Shown in pieces: positions 23,401 through 35,764 of a stretch of DNA of 64,000 nucleotides. The stretch is taken from NCBI GenBank assembly GCA_001179505.1, contig CDMY01000333.1, positions 30,046 to 94,045 of the forward strand. The letters run 5' to 3'. The notes beneath the pieces are model-generated. The model saw only the letters and a program-made list of their open reading frames with translations, searched no databases and had not been told where the DNA came from. The position numbers were made by a program, and so were the translations under genes. Position 1 is the stretch's first letter. Every line of letters begins with the position of its first letter. Origin of the DNA: Vitrella brassicaformis. Taxonomy: Eukaryota > Sar > Vitrellaceae.

Positions 23401-23861
23401 TGCCTCCCCCTCTGCCGACAGCCGCACCCGAAACTACCTGGACAGTGCTGCGGGAAGGTGCGCACGCGACAACACAAGTCACAACACCACAGGTTGTAGA
23501 CATGTCTCTTCTTCTGTGTCCATGTCTTGCTGTCTGTTCGGCAGTGATCGAGGGCAAGCCCGGCCAGACGAACGGCACGACACCCACGCCAAAGGCGGCC
23601 ACAGGTGCAGGGACCCTCTTCGCGCTGCCCCCGCTGCCACTGGCCATGGCTCCCCACGGCACACACTCACGCACACGGACGACAGCGAGGCGCACCATAG
23701 CCATTCACCATGGGGGGACGGTGGGGGTGGGTGCGAGGGCGGGCGCCGGTGCGGCAGGGCCAGCTGCGGATAGGGCCGCCGAGGAAGGAGACAAGAAGGG
23801 CAGCGGTGTGGTGGTGGGCGGCTGGTCGGATATCAAGGCCGCCCTGGAGGAGCTCGAATGA
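20401..23861 (+). CDS. Multi-repeat p25-alpha/EF-hand-like helical protein
   Basis: About 12 exons from ATG 20401 to TGA 23859-23861; first exons 20401-20649, 20738-20920, 20994-21077, then from 21156. Three similar helical segments are seen: (1) LQRMAIDSCLFNE..L, LDLLFTKVTGKQPK, MSLRQFLDVMVLAA; (2) FLTDFEITPALIGKPQ then MTFPHFLMGLLHIARKL; (3) VKQLFTHYARGGHSLPL then FQQLCADFDVSELLAPV and MSFTAFQLAVVTLA. The layout, with a mobile acidic/hydrophobic helix, a DLLFTKV segment and a final F..F...L..LA helix, is that of p25-alpha (TPPP) and EF-hand-like cytoskeletal proteins. Between repeats 2 and 3 is LFLYYTSVGDPLNRTHLSSA. The C-terminus is Ala/Gly-rich. Likely a cytoskeletal or axonemal protein; the family link is by pattern only and no canonical EF-hand calcium loop is visible. 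Confidence 0.6.
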
Positions 23862-24787
23862 GCATAACACAGATAGATGAAATGATAAGAGACAGACAGA
23901 CAGGCAGGCAGGACTGAGTGGGGCGGTCGATGATATTGATATGTATAATGGTGACGGCCTTTTCTAATCTCAAGGTGGACGTGGCGGAAAGAGTAGGGAG
24001 CCATGGGATGGGCGGTGGGTCAGTGGGCCTCTTTCTTTTTACTCTAAGCTTTGTTTTGTTTTATTTTCCCAACCTTGCAGGAAGATACAAACAAGGAGAG
24101 AGCGATGGAATGCAGGATACGGAAACGATCGCTGACGGACAGTGGCACACACACACATAATGAATGATGCATGATCGCGCTTCAAGTAGTGGATCGGATC
24201 CGCCGTCCGTCATCATGTAAGGACCCATTTGTCCATCCATCCAGTCCACCACGCAACGAACAAAACTGCCCCTCGTGAACACGTGTGCGTCCAATCAGAG
24301 CCATCGACACTAGCCAACACGCCACGCATTCACGCAGCACACCAGCCGTCCCAACTCAGTCACTACACTAACCCCCCACGCAATCCATACCCCCTCCCCN
24401 NNNNNNNNNNNNNNNNNNNNNNNNNNNNNNNNNNNNNNNNNNNNNNNNNNNNNNNNNNNNNNNNNNNNNNNNNNNNNNNNNNNNNNNNNNNNNNNNNNNN
24501 NNNNNNNNNNNNNNNNNNNNNNNNNNNNNNNNNNNNNNNNNNNNNNNNNNNNNNNNNNNNNNNNNNNNNNNNNNNNNNNNNNNNNNNNNNNNNNNNNNNN
24601 NNNNNNNNNNNNNNNNNNNNNNNNNNNNNNNNNNNNNNNNNNNNNNNNNNNNNNNNNNNNNNNNNNNNNNNNNNNNNNNNNNNNNNNNNNNNNNNNNNNC
24701 TCCCCCCCCACCACCACACACACTCTCACAGAACTAACTCCCCCTCCCAGCCCCCTCCCTCTCCCGTGTGTGTCTGCCTATCTCTTC
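23862..24787. other. Tail-to-tail spacer containing an assembly gap
   Basis: Between two converging genes; about 540 bp of sequence before the N run and 90 bp after. C-rich sequence borders the gap on both sides. No gene seen. Confidence 0.6.
24400..24699. other. Assembly gap (300 N)
   Basis: Exactly 300 unknown bases bordered by CCCCTCCCC on the left and CTCCCCCCCC on the right. The round length suggests a placeholder size; the true length is unknown and the cause is probably a C-rich low-complexity tract. Confidence 0.99.
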
Positions 24788-27124
24788 TTATCCGTATCGC
24801 GGGGGCATCTGCATGTGTGGGTGGTGGAAGATGGGTGGCATCGGGAGGTTGGGTGTGGAGCCGATCATCCCCGCGGGGGGCGGCGGCCGCACCACCGCCC
24901 CCGAAGGGGCCCCTCCAGGTCCGGGTCCTCCCCCCAGCATGCTCGTCGAAGTGTAGCTCACCTGAGACCTGACACAAAGGAAGGAAAACACCGAGAGAGG
25001 TACATACCGGTGAGTGATGAGCTGTGTCCCCGCTACTCCCCCCACCTGTTGCTTGCGACACCGCCCGCAGCACCACCCTCTGACAGACACAACAAAGGCA
25101 GCAGAGGATACACACCCACCCACATGTGTATGTGTATGTGTATGTGTGTGTGTGATCGATCACATCACATGACGTACGTTGTCCCGATGCTCCCCTTGAC
25201 TGCGGTCCCTCCTTGAGATTGGCGGTGGACACGGTCTGGAATGGGTCCTGCTGCTGCTGCTGCTGCTGTGGGAGGCGGAGTCCCCCGCTGTGGGGGCTGT
25301 GGCGCACACTCAGAGCCTGCGCCGGGGGCAGGTTCTGACGGGCCGTCACGTCGCCGCGGTCAAAACGGCCCTTGAGCAATGTCAACTGATGGAGTGGACA
25401 CACACACAGACAAACAGACAGACAGACAGACAGGTAGACAGACAGATGAGCAGAGTCGGATGTGTGTATGTGTTGGGGTGTGTGGGGTCTGGTTGGTGGG
25501 GTGGGTTGCCTCGTTAGTTGCTCGAGCTAGGTTGGTGTGGAGACCCTCAACTTGAGCCTACAGGTCAAGGCAGATAGATATGGGGAGGGGGTGTGTGTGT
25601 GTGTGTGTGTGCGGTGGTCAGTTGCCTGTAGGTGTTCCTGCATCTGAAGTGAGCGCCGCTTATGGCCCTCCAACACACCCAACCTGCACTCACGGACACG
25701 ACAGCGACAGAAGGCAACAAACATTAGCAGCAGGTGAATGGGTGGGGGGGGGCCTCTCTGTCATTCCTCTCTCTCTCACTTAGATTCGATCTTGTTGATG
25801 AGCGACTGCATGTGCTTCCGGTGGTCCGACACGTCATCCTTCGCCTCCTGCACACACACACACACACACACACATAAAGACAGTCTGTCGGGTTCTTTTC
25901 ATCAGATCAATGGATGGACGGATGGACGGATGGATGGATGGCTGGTTTGGTCTCGGCACCCACCAATATGCCCGCGTCCGTGACCCGTTTGAGGTGTTCG
26001 AGCGCCACCTGCAGCTCGCCCACCTTATCAGTCATATTGCCAACCTGCTCAACGATGCTAGACAACTACACATGACCCCCACACCCACACCCCCACACAC
26101 GCACACACAGAGGGACAAGACACACGAGTGAACCCCATTGCCATCCATCTCATTGTATGTGTGTGTGCCTGGATGTGTGTGTGTGGGTTACTTTGTGGTC
26201 GAGTGCCTGTAGGTTTCTGTTAGCGGTTTGGTCCTTGGCGCGCAGTTCGCGGCGGATGTCCTCCCCCTCGTGCCGCAGATGCACCACCGACTGCTTCACG
26301 CTACCCAACTCACTCGACAACTGACACAAGACACATCCATAGAAACGTGTGTGCGCCTGTGGAGGGGAGGTGGCTTTTTGGTTGGTAGGCAGGCACCTTC
26401 TGCTGGTTGGTGAATTCTCGTTGGTTGAGTGCCTGCAGTTCCTCAGCTACGTCCTGGATGGCCTGCTTGGCCGTCGACACGTCCTCCTTCTCCTGAGCCT
26501 CCAAACGGTCCTTCTCCTGACCACCGACAAACACACAACACACCAACACAACACACACATCACAATGAGTCTCCCATCCCAGCCCTCCTGCGAAGGGGTG
26601 TACAGTACACCAACCATACATACCTCTGCGAGTTGCATGACTTTGTCCCTGAGGGTCTTGAGCTCCTGCTGCGTCTGGGTCAGAGTGCTCTGCAGGGTGT
26701 GCTGGCTGGAGGAGGCGGCCTTCTTGAGCTCCGACAGCGATGTGGCGTGCGCCTGGAGCCCCTCGCGCAGCATGCGAATGTCACCCGCCACGTCTTCCGG
26801 CTGAGCCCCCAAAGGAGCACCGGGGTGCGACGCACGAACCTAGTAGGATACATACACAACAACACAACAACACAACACACACAACAGGACCATTGATCAG
26901 CCATTACATTACGGCGTTCAGCTCACGTTGATGTTGGGCGCCCGCAAGCCGGTTCCTGAGGTGGATCTGACGACCTGTGCAGGCGTGAATGGCGGGAGTG
27001 CGATGGAGCTGGGGGGGCCGCCGGGTGTGGGAGCGGGCGAGCCTCCCGGGCCCGGCTGCAGGCGAAGCTGGGTGGGAGGCAGCGCCACAGGGCGCCCCGG
27101 CAGACCGGGCGGCGGGAAGTACAT
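24788..27124 (-). CDS. Coiled-coil protein with proline-rich ends
   Basis: Minus strand from ATG 27124 to TAA 24790-24788, about ten exons, about 480 residues. The N-terminus is MYFPPPGLPGRPVALPP and stays Pro/Gly-rich for 60 residues. Then follows a long heptad-type helix spread over several exons (DIRMLREGLQAHATSLSELK, LQSTLTQTQQELKTLRDKVM, EDVSTAKQAIQDVAEELQAL, GSVKQSVVHLRHEGEDIRRE, GNMTDKVGELQVALEHLKRV, DDVSDHRKHMQSLINKI). After it come a seven-Gln run near 25250-25270 and a C-terminus rich in Pro, Gly and Met (FHHPHMQMPPRYG). The rod resembles SF-assemblin/basal-body rod proteins in general style but no specific signature is present. Divergent from the propeller-type gene, 291 bp between starts. 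Confidence 0.62.
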
Positions 27125-27272
27125 TCTACCTGAACAGACGATGGGGAATGCATGGAATTATGGTCCTTCTTCGTTTCTCCGGTCATTTGCCCTTCCTTAC
27201 CCTTTCAAGTGGGTCCGCAGAGAGGCCGCTACGTGAACATCACACAACCGACTCGTCTGTTTACACGGCAAC

Positions 27273-27280
27273 TGCGAGCT
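27273..27280 (-). promoter_or_regulatory. TGCGAGCT word in a divergent interval
   Basis: Exact 8-mer (reverse orientation) 149 bp from the minus-strand ATG at 27124 and 136 bp from the plus-strand ATG at 27416. Its reverse complement context CTGAGCTCGCAG is shared with the copy at 50159. Confidence 0.5.
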
Positions 27281-27415
27281 CAGAAAGGTTGAGCTGAGGA
27301 ATGTCATGGAATGTCATGCATGTCGAGGCAAGGGCGCGTGCACTTCAGCTACAGCCGCAAACCAGGCAACGATCCCCGTGATCTGCCAGTGATCTGCCGC
27401 TCGTAAGGCGCTGAC

Positions 27416-30400
27416 ATGCTGTCATTGTGGTCCCTTCAGCGAGTGGTGAGGCTCAAGACATCCGCACAAGACACCCGCCGCCCAGACGCCAGCATCCACC
27501 TCGTCGCACGGCGATGCTGCCCCGCCTATGAGCTGCTCGCCGTCGGCCTCAGCACGCCCCACGTGCTCATCCGGTTCTGCTCAGGCGGCAGCAGAGATGC
27601 CCTGCTGGTCACTATCGGCCTCCCCGACGACGGACCTCTGTCAGCCATGGACCTCTCGCCCGACGGCCAGATCCTCGTCGGCGCCACGGTGTCGCGCCAG
27701 GTGGTGGTCATTCCCGTCATGCAGCACGTGAGGCACCACCTGGCCTCCCACCCTGCAGCGTCGAGGGCGTCTGCTGGCGGGATCGCGGGGCTGCTCTCGT
27801 CGTTCACACTCGTGAGGTGGGTGGACAACGGCCTTCCCACGACGGCAGAGATCCGCACCATCGGCGTCCCCTCCCTCACTGCCGATCCCACGGGCGTGTC
27901 CTATGCCGTCTGGTGGGCGGCCGACGTGCAGCGCGGCGACAGACAGAGGCGGAAGAGCTCTATTGGTGTCGGTGGCGGCGAGGGGCGTGCCGATTACGTG
28001 TTTCTGAGCACCTTTGCTGGTCGGCTGGTGTGCTTCCATCTGGGGACGATAAGCGAGGTGTTTCAGCTGCAGATCCCCACCAACGCGAGCATCGTGTCGA
28101 TGGAGCTCTGTGAGACGGCTGAGGCCTCCTGGCTGCTGCTCGAGACAGTGAGGGAGCCCAGAATGTGGCGCCTGCCGCTGAGGGTGCCGGGCGGCGGGGA
28201 AGGCACAGACGGGGCGCAGTGGATTGTGGAGGGCGACAAGAGGAGGGCCGGCATGCCGCCGTTCGAGTGGGAGGCTGTCAACGTCGCTGCGCAGCAAAAA
28301 CTTCGCGTGCAGGTGCGCCAGCCTCAAAGGGTAACAAGAGATCAGCAGTCACGCATTTGCTGTGTGTTTGTCGCAGCACCGGCGGCAGGGCGGCAGTGGT
28401 GGATCTCCCTCCAGCAGCGAGGCACCTGCCCCCTCCTCCCAGCAGTGTGTGATCGGCTGTCTGCAGCCCTCGTCCAATGAGATCATCCTCTCGCCCCCGT
28501 CCATGCCCGACTGCCCTTTCGCCAAGATACCCCTCCCACCCCCACCTGAAGATGCGCAGGCGGGCGTGGCTGCTTCTGGTGCTGGTCGTGGCGGTGTGGA
28601 GGGCGGCGTGAGTGTGCAGCTGTACGATGCCGTCATTCTGCGTGGCGGGTGTGTGCTCACCCTCGCCAACGTCAAGGGCGGTAGCGACGGACACACCGTC
28701 GTCACACTGTGGACGGCGCGCCCCTCGGCACTGGTATGGTATCATGCGTCGAGATCCACGCCTGCCTGCCCGTTTGTGTATCTGGTGTTCTGTCTGTTGT
28801 GCCTGCCCTGTGTGTGATTCACTCAGTCTGATTCCAGCCCCCAGTGGCACAACGCGCGCATCCAGGAGTTCTGTCTGCCGCCGGGGCAGCGGGTGCTCGG
28901 CTCCCTGCCGGGCTACGACTACGAGCCAGCCTTCACGGCAGATGACGACAGCACTGAGGGCCGCGATCGCGAGGGCAGCACGTGGGCCTTCCTGTGGACG
29001 GTCGAGTGTGTGTATGTGCTGCGGGGCGCGACGGCCGCCATGTGCAGCCAGCTGGAAGAAGCCATGTTCCTCGGAGTCGTCATCCAGGTGCGCATGGCAT
29101 GAAGGCCGAAAATGGGACCACCCTGACGACTGGCTGAGTACGGTTGATTGCACTCGTGTGTGTGTTTTGTGTTTGTGTGTGCAGAATATTCTTGATGAGG
29201 AGTCTGATGGTACTGAGGGGTCGGACACGTCACCCAAGAGCCCACACCCGCCATGGAACGGCCGCACCTCACCCACGCGAGAACCTGCCGCCGACGCCGG
29301 TGGGGGCAGCCCTCTGCTCAACGGCGTCCCGGCAGGCGCCGAGGGGACCGTTTCCCCATCTGAGCGGGAAAGGTACAAACCAGGAAAGAGGTGCCGGGAG
29401 AGAGAGAGAGAGACCCATGGATGTGTGTCTATCGCCTTTCTGTTGTGTTCGGCAGCCGGCCCAGCCGTGATCGTCGATCGTCCCTGCAGAGGTTCGTTGG
29501 TCCTGGATCGCTGCTCGACCTGCAACAAGGTAAGGTACCAAGCGAATGAAGGGAACACCTGACACCTGATATATCAGCAACTCTCCCCTCCCCCTCCCTG
29601 TCGGTCTGATGCGTGCAGGCCTTCCCTTGCTGTGTTGGGCGCTTGACCTGGACTTCGATGCCGTCGTCACATCTGGCGGATCGCGGTTCTTCGTGTCCAG
29701 CGAAGCGCCAGCCTGGACACCCACCCTGGTCAAGAACCGACTCACCGGACCTAATGACGTCAGAAAATTCGCTCTCGAGGTACATACACAATTCTCCCAG
29801 CCGGGACCATAACCACAGCACACCACAGCACAGCACAGCATCTGTCTGTGTGCGATCGATTAGGTGTGGGGGCTGGTTGGCCAAGTATCGCTCGACACGC
29901 TCCACCGGACCCTCTTGGCTGTCCCCTGGGAGCCGTCGGCCGCGCCATTCGCCGCTCGGCTGCTGCAGCTGCTGACGGACCACTGGGGGGAGCAGTCGGC
30001 CATGCAGCCAGCCAGCCACCGGTGGTACCTCAAGAACATCGCATTCCTCCTCGCACTGAGGCACATCGAAATGGAGAGGGCGCTCGGACGAGACCACTCT
30101 GGCCCCCAAGACAGAGACAGTGAGGGCGATCTCCTTGAGTGGGCGGACGATGTGAGCCGGAGGGCGATTGGCGGGGCTGTGGGGTCCGACCCCGACCACC
30201 CGTTCAAGTGTTCGTATCCGTTGTACACGGAGTGGGTCAAGAGGGAACTCAGGGCGTGGCGGGCCTCCCAGCAGCATATGGGAGGGGAGCCGGCCGTCCA
30301 GCAGCCCTTTCAAGACAAACGGCATGAGGAGGGGGAACTGGATGTTGATGATGTCGCCATGCCCCCACCACTGGAGTTGCCGGAGGGTCGTGTCGGCATC

Positions 30401-32597
30401 GATGTGTCCGGCGAGGAGGCTGCTGAGCCTCGAACAGAGGTGGAGGGTGGTCCTGCGTCCGCTCCTGCTGCTGCTGAAAGCGCCGAGCTGCGAGACGGAG
30501 AGCCGCCCTTAGGCAAGAAAGGTGAGTGAGGAATCGACGATGCACAGACAGATGTGGCGGGACGGACGGGCACAATGATGGGGTGGACGTTCCTTCAGTT
30601 GTTCACTGGCCTGACGATCTCGATCGCACCATGTCGCTGCTCCTGCCCTTCAAACTCCAGTAAGTCAGTACATACTTGAGCCACACAAGTCTGTCTCATG
30701 AGGCACAAAGAAAGATGCCCTGCCCACTGAGCAGCGTCTGTCTTATTTGATGTGATGCAGGGTCCTCTCCCATTGCCGCGGCGGCCGGTCGCACCGGAAG
30801 TTTGAGTACACGCCGGCCACGACCGTGCACCTGGTCAGGTGCATCTCCCGCTCAGTCGCCCAGAGCCTCACCGCCCCCGATGAGAGTCCCCAAGCCTCCC
30901 TGGGCCCCCTGTTCTTCGGCCTCTTCTGGGAGCTCCTGACGCACCGCAACCATGATGCGGGTGACGATGCATTGCGTGGATATCGCTACGACAGGGACGC
31001 CTCTGACGAGCACCGTGTGCTGCCTGACGGGCGGCCACAGCTGATGGAGGCAGTGGACCTGGCGAGACAGCCGCTGCATCTGGTGCTGCTAGCCGTGGTG
31101 ACACTGGTCAGCTCTCTCCGGGATATAATGGCGACTCTGATGAAGGCGGAACCTGACACCTCCGGCGCCGCTGCCGTCGAGGGCCTGGTCCGTGTCACTT
31201 GGGAGGCCCTCTACGCCTTCTTCTGCTGCTGGAAGCTGGCCATCGCCGACACCCCCTGTGCCCTGCACGTCAAGGGCGTCCGGGCGTCGTCTGAGGGGCA
31301 GGAGGGAGCTTCGTCACACTGTATTCACACGTCAGCCCTCGACCTGGTGCATGGAGTCGCCAGAAGGCCCGACGCTGCATCATCACAGAGGCGGCCGACA
31401 GCACTGGTCACTTCCAGCGACCGTGTGGCTGAGGGAGCGGAGAATGAGGGGGCCAGGCTCGTCAGAGTGGTCCCGAACGCTCTGGAGACCTTCATCGCAA
31501 GGCACTGCGACGGGCCACCCTCCCCTCACCAGTCGCCTGCCGATCCGGCTCTCGACGCCATGGCCCTCTGCATACCCCATCACATAGACGGCACACATGA
31601 GGGTGCTGAAGGCGACGGGCGGCCGTCAGCCTCCCTGGGTCAGTCGTTCGCCGCCTGCAGCAGCGACAGCCACAGCATGTGGTCCAGCAGCTCTGTCACC
31701 GATGAGGAGGAAGACGATCGCCTGAGCGCCCTCGACCATGACGGCGACAACACGGCCGCCAGTGGGTACGCCACCCCCTCCCATACCCCTGCGGTGCTGA
31801 GGCGGATGCGGCGACATCGGCCGATCAAGGGGGGTGCAACGAGTCTCAAGCAGGGGTTCGGGGTGAGGTTGGAGGCGACGCCTTTGATGGTGCTCTATGG
31901 CCTGCAGCACTTCGTCATGAGCAAGTGGCCGGCGGGGGTCGATCAAGCGGCTGTAGCTGACGGAAGTCCACCCTCGTCGGTTGATGCAGTGGCTGCGGTG
32001 GATGTGGGCGACTGGATGGATGCTGTGGGGTCATGCAGCGACAGAGAGGCCCTTCGGTCCCTCTGGGAAGGGTCGGCTCGGTCGGCGGTGTCTGTCGAGA
32101 GGCTTCTCGGCACCCAAGAAGCTGCAGGCAGCGACGGCAGGGCGTGCGAAGGGTGGGATGTCACATCCAACAGGGTGCGCAGAGCCCCCACACACACTTG
32201 CGTAAGAGATCTTTTGTGTGCCTTGCCCGTTCAGGCGGCGTGTGATGAGGGCGTCCGTGAGCTGTCGCGGGTGTGGCGGTGCGGCCTCGGCGAGTGTGCC
32301 GGGTTCAGTGGGGGGATGCTGCTGGCCTGGATGGTAGGTGAAACCACCCACCACCACCCACCATCCACAGCTACTGACTATGTGTCTGTGTGAGTGTGTC
32401 TTTGTCGGTCAGGCGTGGAGGCATCCGTGGCTGTTCAGCGATCTCCCATGGACGCCACATTTCCGACTCTACCTCACTCATGTGAGCAGCCGAGCACCCC
32501 AAGCCACCCACCAGTCAGAACGCCCCTGACTTCCTGTGTGGCTGGTGGGTTGTGTTCAGTGGAAGCGGCGTGTGTGTTCGCAATGTCGATGTGACTA
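27416..32597 (+). CDS. Large beta-propeller plus alpha-solenoid-like protein, unassigned
   Basis: About 14 exons from ATG 27416; the last exon joins LTH to WKRRVCSQCRCD and stops with TAG at 32595-32597, or at 32529 if that intron is retained. More than 1,300 residues. The first 400 residues alternate strand-like hydrophobic runs typical of a propeller (AVGLSTPHVLIRFC, LSPDGQILVGATV, DYVFLSTFAGRLVCFHL, ASWLLLETVREPRMWRLPL). The middle has SAVVLRGATAAMCSQL-type mixed segments, then long helices (VHLVRCISRSVAQSLT, LHLVLLAVVTLVSSLRDIM, ALYAFFCCWKLAI) and acidic loops. This layout is that of coat or nuclear-pore scaffold proteins such as the Nup160/120 class, but I see no diagnostic motif, so that is only a suggestion. 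Divergent from the coiled-coil gene. Confidence 0.55.
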
Positions 32598-33554
32598 GAG
32601 GCGAATGAGGATGTGGCGTGGCTGGCGTGTGGTGGTGTGTGGCCTTCCTTGTCTGTCTTTATCTATCCGGCTTCCATCGAGTGTGTGTAGCTGAATGTGT
32701 TTGTCGTCTTGGTGGTGTGTGTAGATAGTGAGTGGTTGGTACTTACTGAGTGGTGGGTGACGGTATGTGCATGCTGAGGCGATGCGTCTCTTACCGATAA
32801 ATGAGGCAACGTCGGCCCTGTATCACAAGTTCTGTGATGCAAGGCCAGCCTTGCCACACCGAGCGGTAGGGACGCACGCGCAGCTGACTGACACATATAG
32901 GCTTGGAGAGGAGAGCTACCTCGTGTGATTGTGTCACGTCGCTCTTTCGGCTTCAATCGATTGGTCTGAGTGAGATGAGTGGGAGGCAGAGGCCAGCACT
33001 GACTCCCGGATGGACAGGCAAACAAAGTGCATCCAAGACGCGTTGACGCGTCCTTGATGCTCTGAGTCTGCCAGTCCATCGGTGAGGATTAGTGGCCCCC
33101 TGCCGCTCTGGTAACTAACGGTTGTGATGACTGTCCATTCATTCATCTGGCTGACGTGATTTGGTTCACATCACACATGCATCAATCACATCACATCCAT
33201 TGTCCATCCGTCTCAGCAACACACAGCTGTACTGTACACGCAGAGCAATCGCGTCAGGCAACACGCTGTGCTCATGTAGGCACCCATTTACAAACATGGT
33301 GGAAAATCTCACATGCTCGTCTACACACACACATGCGGTTTTCTGTTCTTCACACCACACACGCAGGCAGGGAGACACAGCCGGCACCCTTTCCTTGCAC
33401 AAACACGCCCAAGTCCATGCGAAAGCCGGTGGCGGACACCGAAGTCCACCCGATCGACCATGTCGTCTCTGTCGTCGTGCCTGCACCTGCCCTTGCGACG
33501 CTTCACAACACTGAACCAAAGCGGCTCTGCCGACCGGTCGGTCGGCTGCTGTCC
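32598..33554. other. Tail-to-tail spacer
   Basis: About 950 bp between converging genes. Contains TG-rich 3' UTR-like sequence at 32600-32760 and a few short CATCACAT repeats near 33165-33200. No gene seen; frames of 130-150 codons here lack gene-like composition. Confidence 0.55.
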
Positions 33555-35609
33555 TCACTGGTCTCTGGGCGCTGACGCGTGTCGTTCGTCAGGGCTCATC
33601 AGTGGCTCGGCAGCCTCATCAGCAGCAAGTCCACCATGCCTCATCACCTTGCGCACCCGCCGGACCGCCTGCCGCACCTGTGATGTGATCGTGCCGATGT
33701 CAAGTGCCACGAGGACAGCACTCGAGACCATCCCGACTGCAGCCACACCAGCCAAGGTGAAATACATCTGATGGATGAGAGGAATAATTATTCGAGCAGG
33801 CAGAGGCAGCTGGGCTGCATGTAACGACGTTGTGCAGGGTGGGTGGGGGGGCCTGCTGTTCACTCACCTTTCGGATTTTCGCTTCCTGCAAATGGTGTTC
33901 CTTGACAGTGAGCAGCACCGCCACGGTGACAACAGTGGCCGGAAAGTGAAACAGCTTCTGGATCGTCAGCCTCCCTATCACAACAACCACAACCACAACC
34001 ACACACACACTTGCCCCTGCCCTCCCGGCTACGTCTGTTCTTCTCTGTCTTTCCCCTTGTATACCTTGTTGTGGGAGTGTCAAAGCGCGGAGATTGAAGA
34101 AAGAGGTGTAGTGCATCCCAGCACAGAGCTCCTGCAGAAGGATAGCCGCCAGCCGGCTGGCCTTGCTCGAAGCGAAGCCCGCCAAAAGGTACGCACACAC
34201 CAGCACCGTGTTGTAGATGCAGGTCGGCACTGTGATGACCGCCCTGTGCTCGTCGGCGTGGGCGGTGTCCCCATCAGCATGCTCAAAGAGAGACGATATG
34301 TGCCCGCCGATCCCCACAGCGACCATCATCGCGGCAAACAAGATTCCCACCTCGGTGTCTGGCGGGAGGGAGGGGGTCCACAGGAAGATAAACACGTAGA
34401 GGGCGGAGTCGAAGCACGTCTGGATGACGCCGACACACGCCACCTGCACACACACACACACACACGCGCAGTATGAAAGACCAATCAATGGACGAACTGT
34501 GTGTCTGGCGGAAATACTGCAGATGCTTACACGTGTGTCGGTAAGGGGCACCATCAGCGCGTTTCTCACCATCTCCCAGAAGTGATGCAACTCATAAGAG
34601 TCCTCGTCGCGACCGTGATTCTCCCCCCACGAGAAGCAGATGATGCATCCCGACACCACCAGAGCGAGGATACCCAGATAAAAGGGCGCCAATATATCGC
34701 CCGTCGTGTGCACAGCGCCCCAAGCGGCCAGGCTGGCCACGATAGCGTTCAAGCTGTTGCCGGCTGTCATGTGCACGTATGTCTGCATCAGCAGCGCTGG
34801 CGCGTACGCTCTGTTGAGGTGTTCGGTGGCCATCCAGGCTTCGAACACGTTATAGAGAATCATGACGGACATCCCAGACAGCAGACGCCCGACGAGCAGC
34901 AGCCAGAAGTTGTCCAGCAGCATCAGCAGACAGCTGGCCGAGTAGAGTACGCAGAACAAGACGCACGTGGCCCGCCGACCTGCATCCACCACACAAGAGC
35001 AGACCATGATGCAGTCCGAGGGGCGGCTTCGCGAGGCCACGTGGGGTGTGGTGTGTGTTCTTCGAACCGACCGAAGTGGTCAGCCAGTGGCGCGACGATG
35101 AGTGATGCGGCTGCCTTGAGTTATCAAACAAAATCAACGGGAAGCAAACATCGGTTGCGTCAGAGTCGGCACGAGTGGATTCAGGGTGGGATGGCTTACC
35201 ATGGCGGAGTATCCACTCACGTAGAGGTGACTGATGCTCTCCATTCCATGAGGCAAGTTCTTCGCCTCGTATACGCGATACAGGTACGGCCCTTGTACCT
35301 GGTCCAAAAATGATGCATCACGCGTGCGTGTCCTGCCTGTGTTTGCGAGATCCATCAGTGGCCACTCACCCAATCAGAGAACATTCCGGCGAGATAAGCT
35401 GCTATGAATGCCAGCTGGAACCGTTTGAAGCCTTCCCTCCCCTGGCCTTGGAGCACATCGTCCTTGCGGCTGTCTGCATGCACACCCGGTGCACCGGAGC
35501 AGAGGCGCGAGAGCCACTTGATAGCACAGATGACAAGCACCACACCGCATAGCGTCAGAAAGGCCGCCGTCTCAGACTTCTGGAGCTGATTCGATAGATC
35601 AAATGCCAT
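33555..35609 (-). CDS. MFS transporter, MFSD5/molybdate-anion transporter type
   Basis: Minus strand, about eight exons: 35609-35370, 35298-35200, from 35114, and onward to the TGA at 33557-33555; about 480 residues. Exon 1 has an N-terminal transmembrane helix (FLTLCGVVLVICAIKWL) and FQLAFIAAYLAGMFSDW. Exon 2 opens VQGPYLYRVYEAKN, matching the QGPYVYxLY signature of MFSD5. Then ISHLYVSGYSAM, and the MFS loop signature PLADHFGRR formed across an intron. Later come LLLVGRLLSGMS, LYNVFEAWMATEHLNRAY (the FESW.v.EH family block) and further membrane helices. MFSD5 (plant/algal MOT2) carries molybdate in the tested algae; substrate here is by homology. The C-terminal 50 residues are basic and cytosolic. 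Divergent from the CFAP61 homolog with only 155 bp between starts. Confidence 0.85.
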
Positions 35610-35704
35610 CGCAGGCCGTCACCTCTTCACTGAACCTCCTCCATTCTGTTGCCGCGATGCTGGTCCTTGTCAAAGGCGTTTGGATCGTTGTGTGAGACTG
35701 GGGG

Positions 35705-35712
35705 CGCGAGCT
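35705..35712 (-). promoter_or_regulatory. CGCGAGCT word in a divergent interval
   Basis: One mismatch from TGCGAGCT, lying in the 155-bp interval between starts at 35609 (-) and 35765 (+), 96 and 53 bp from them. The reverse complement TGAGCTCGCG matches the TGAGCTCGC context of two other copies. Confidence 0.45.
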
Positions 35713-35764
35713 CAGCCCGCATCCCTCGAGAATCTCATCCTTGCTCAAGCCCTTCCCCGCTGCG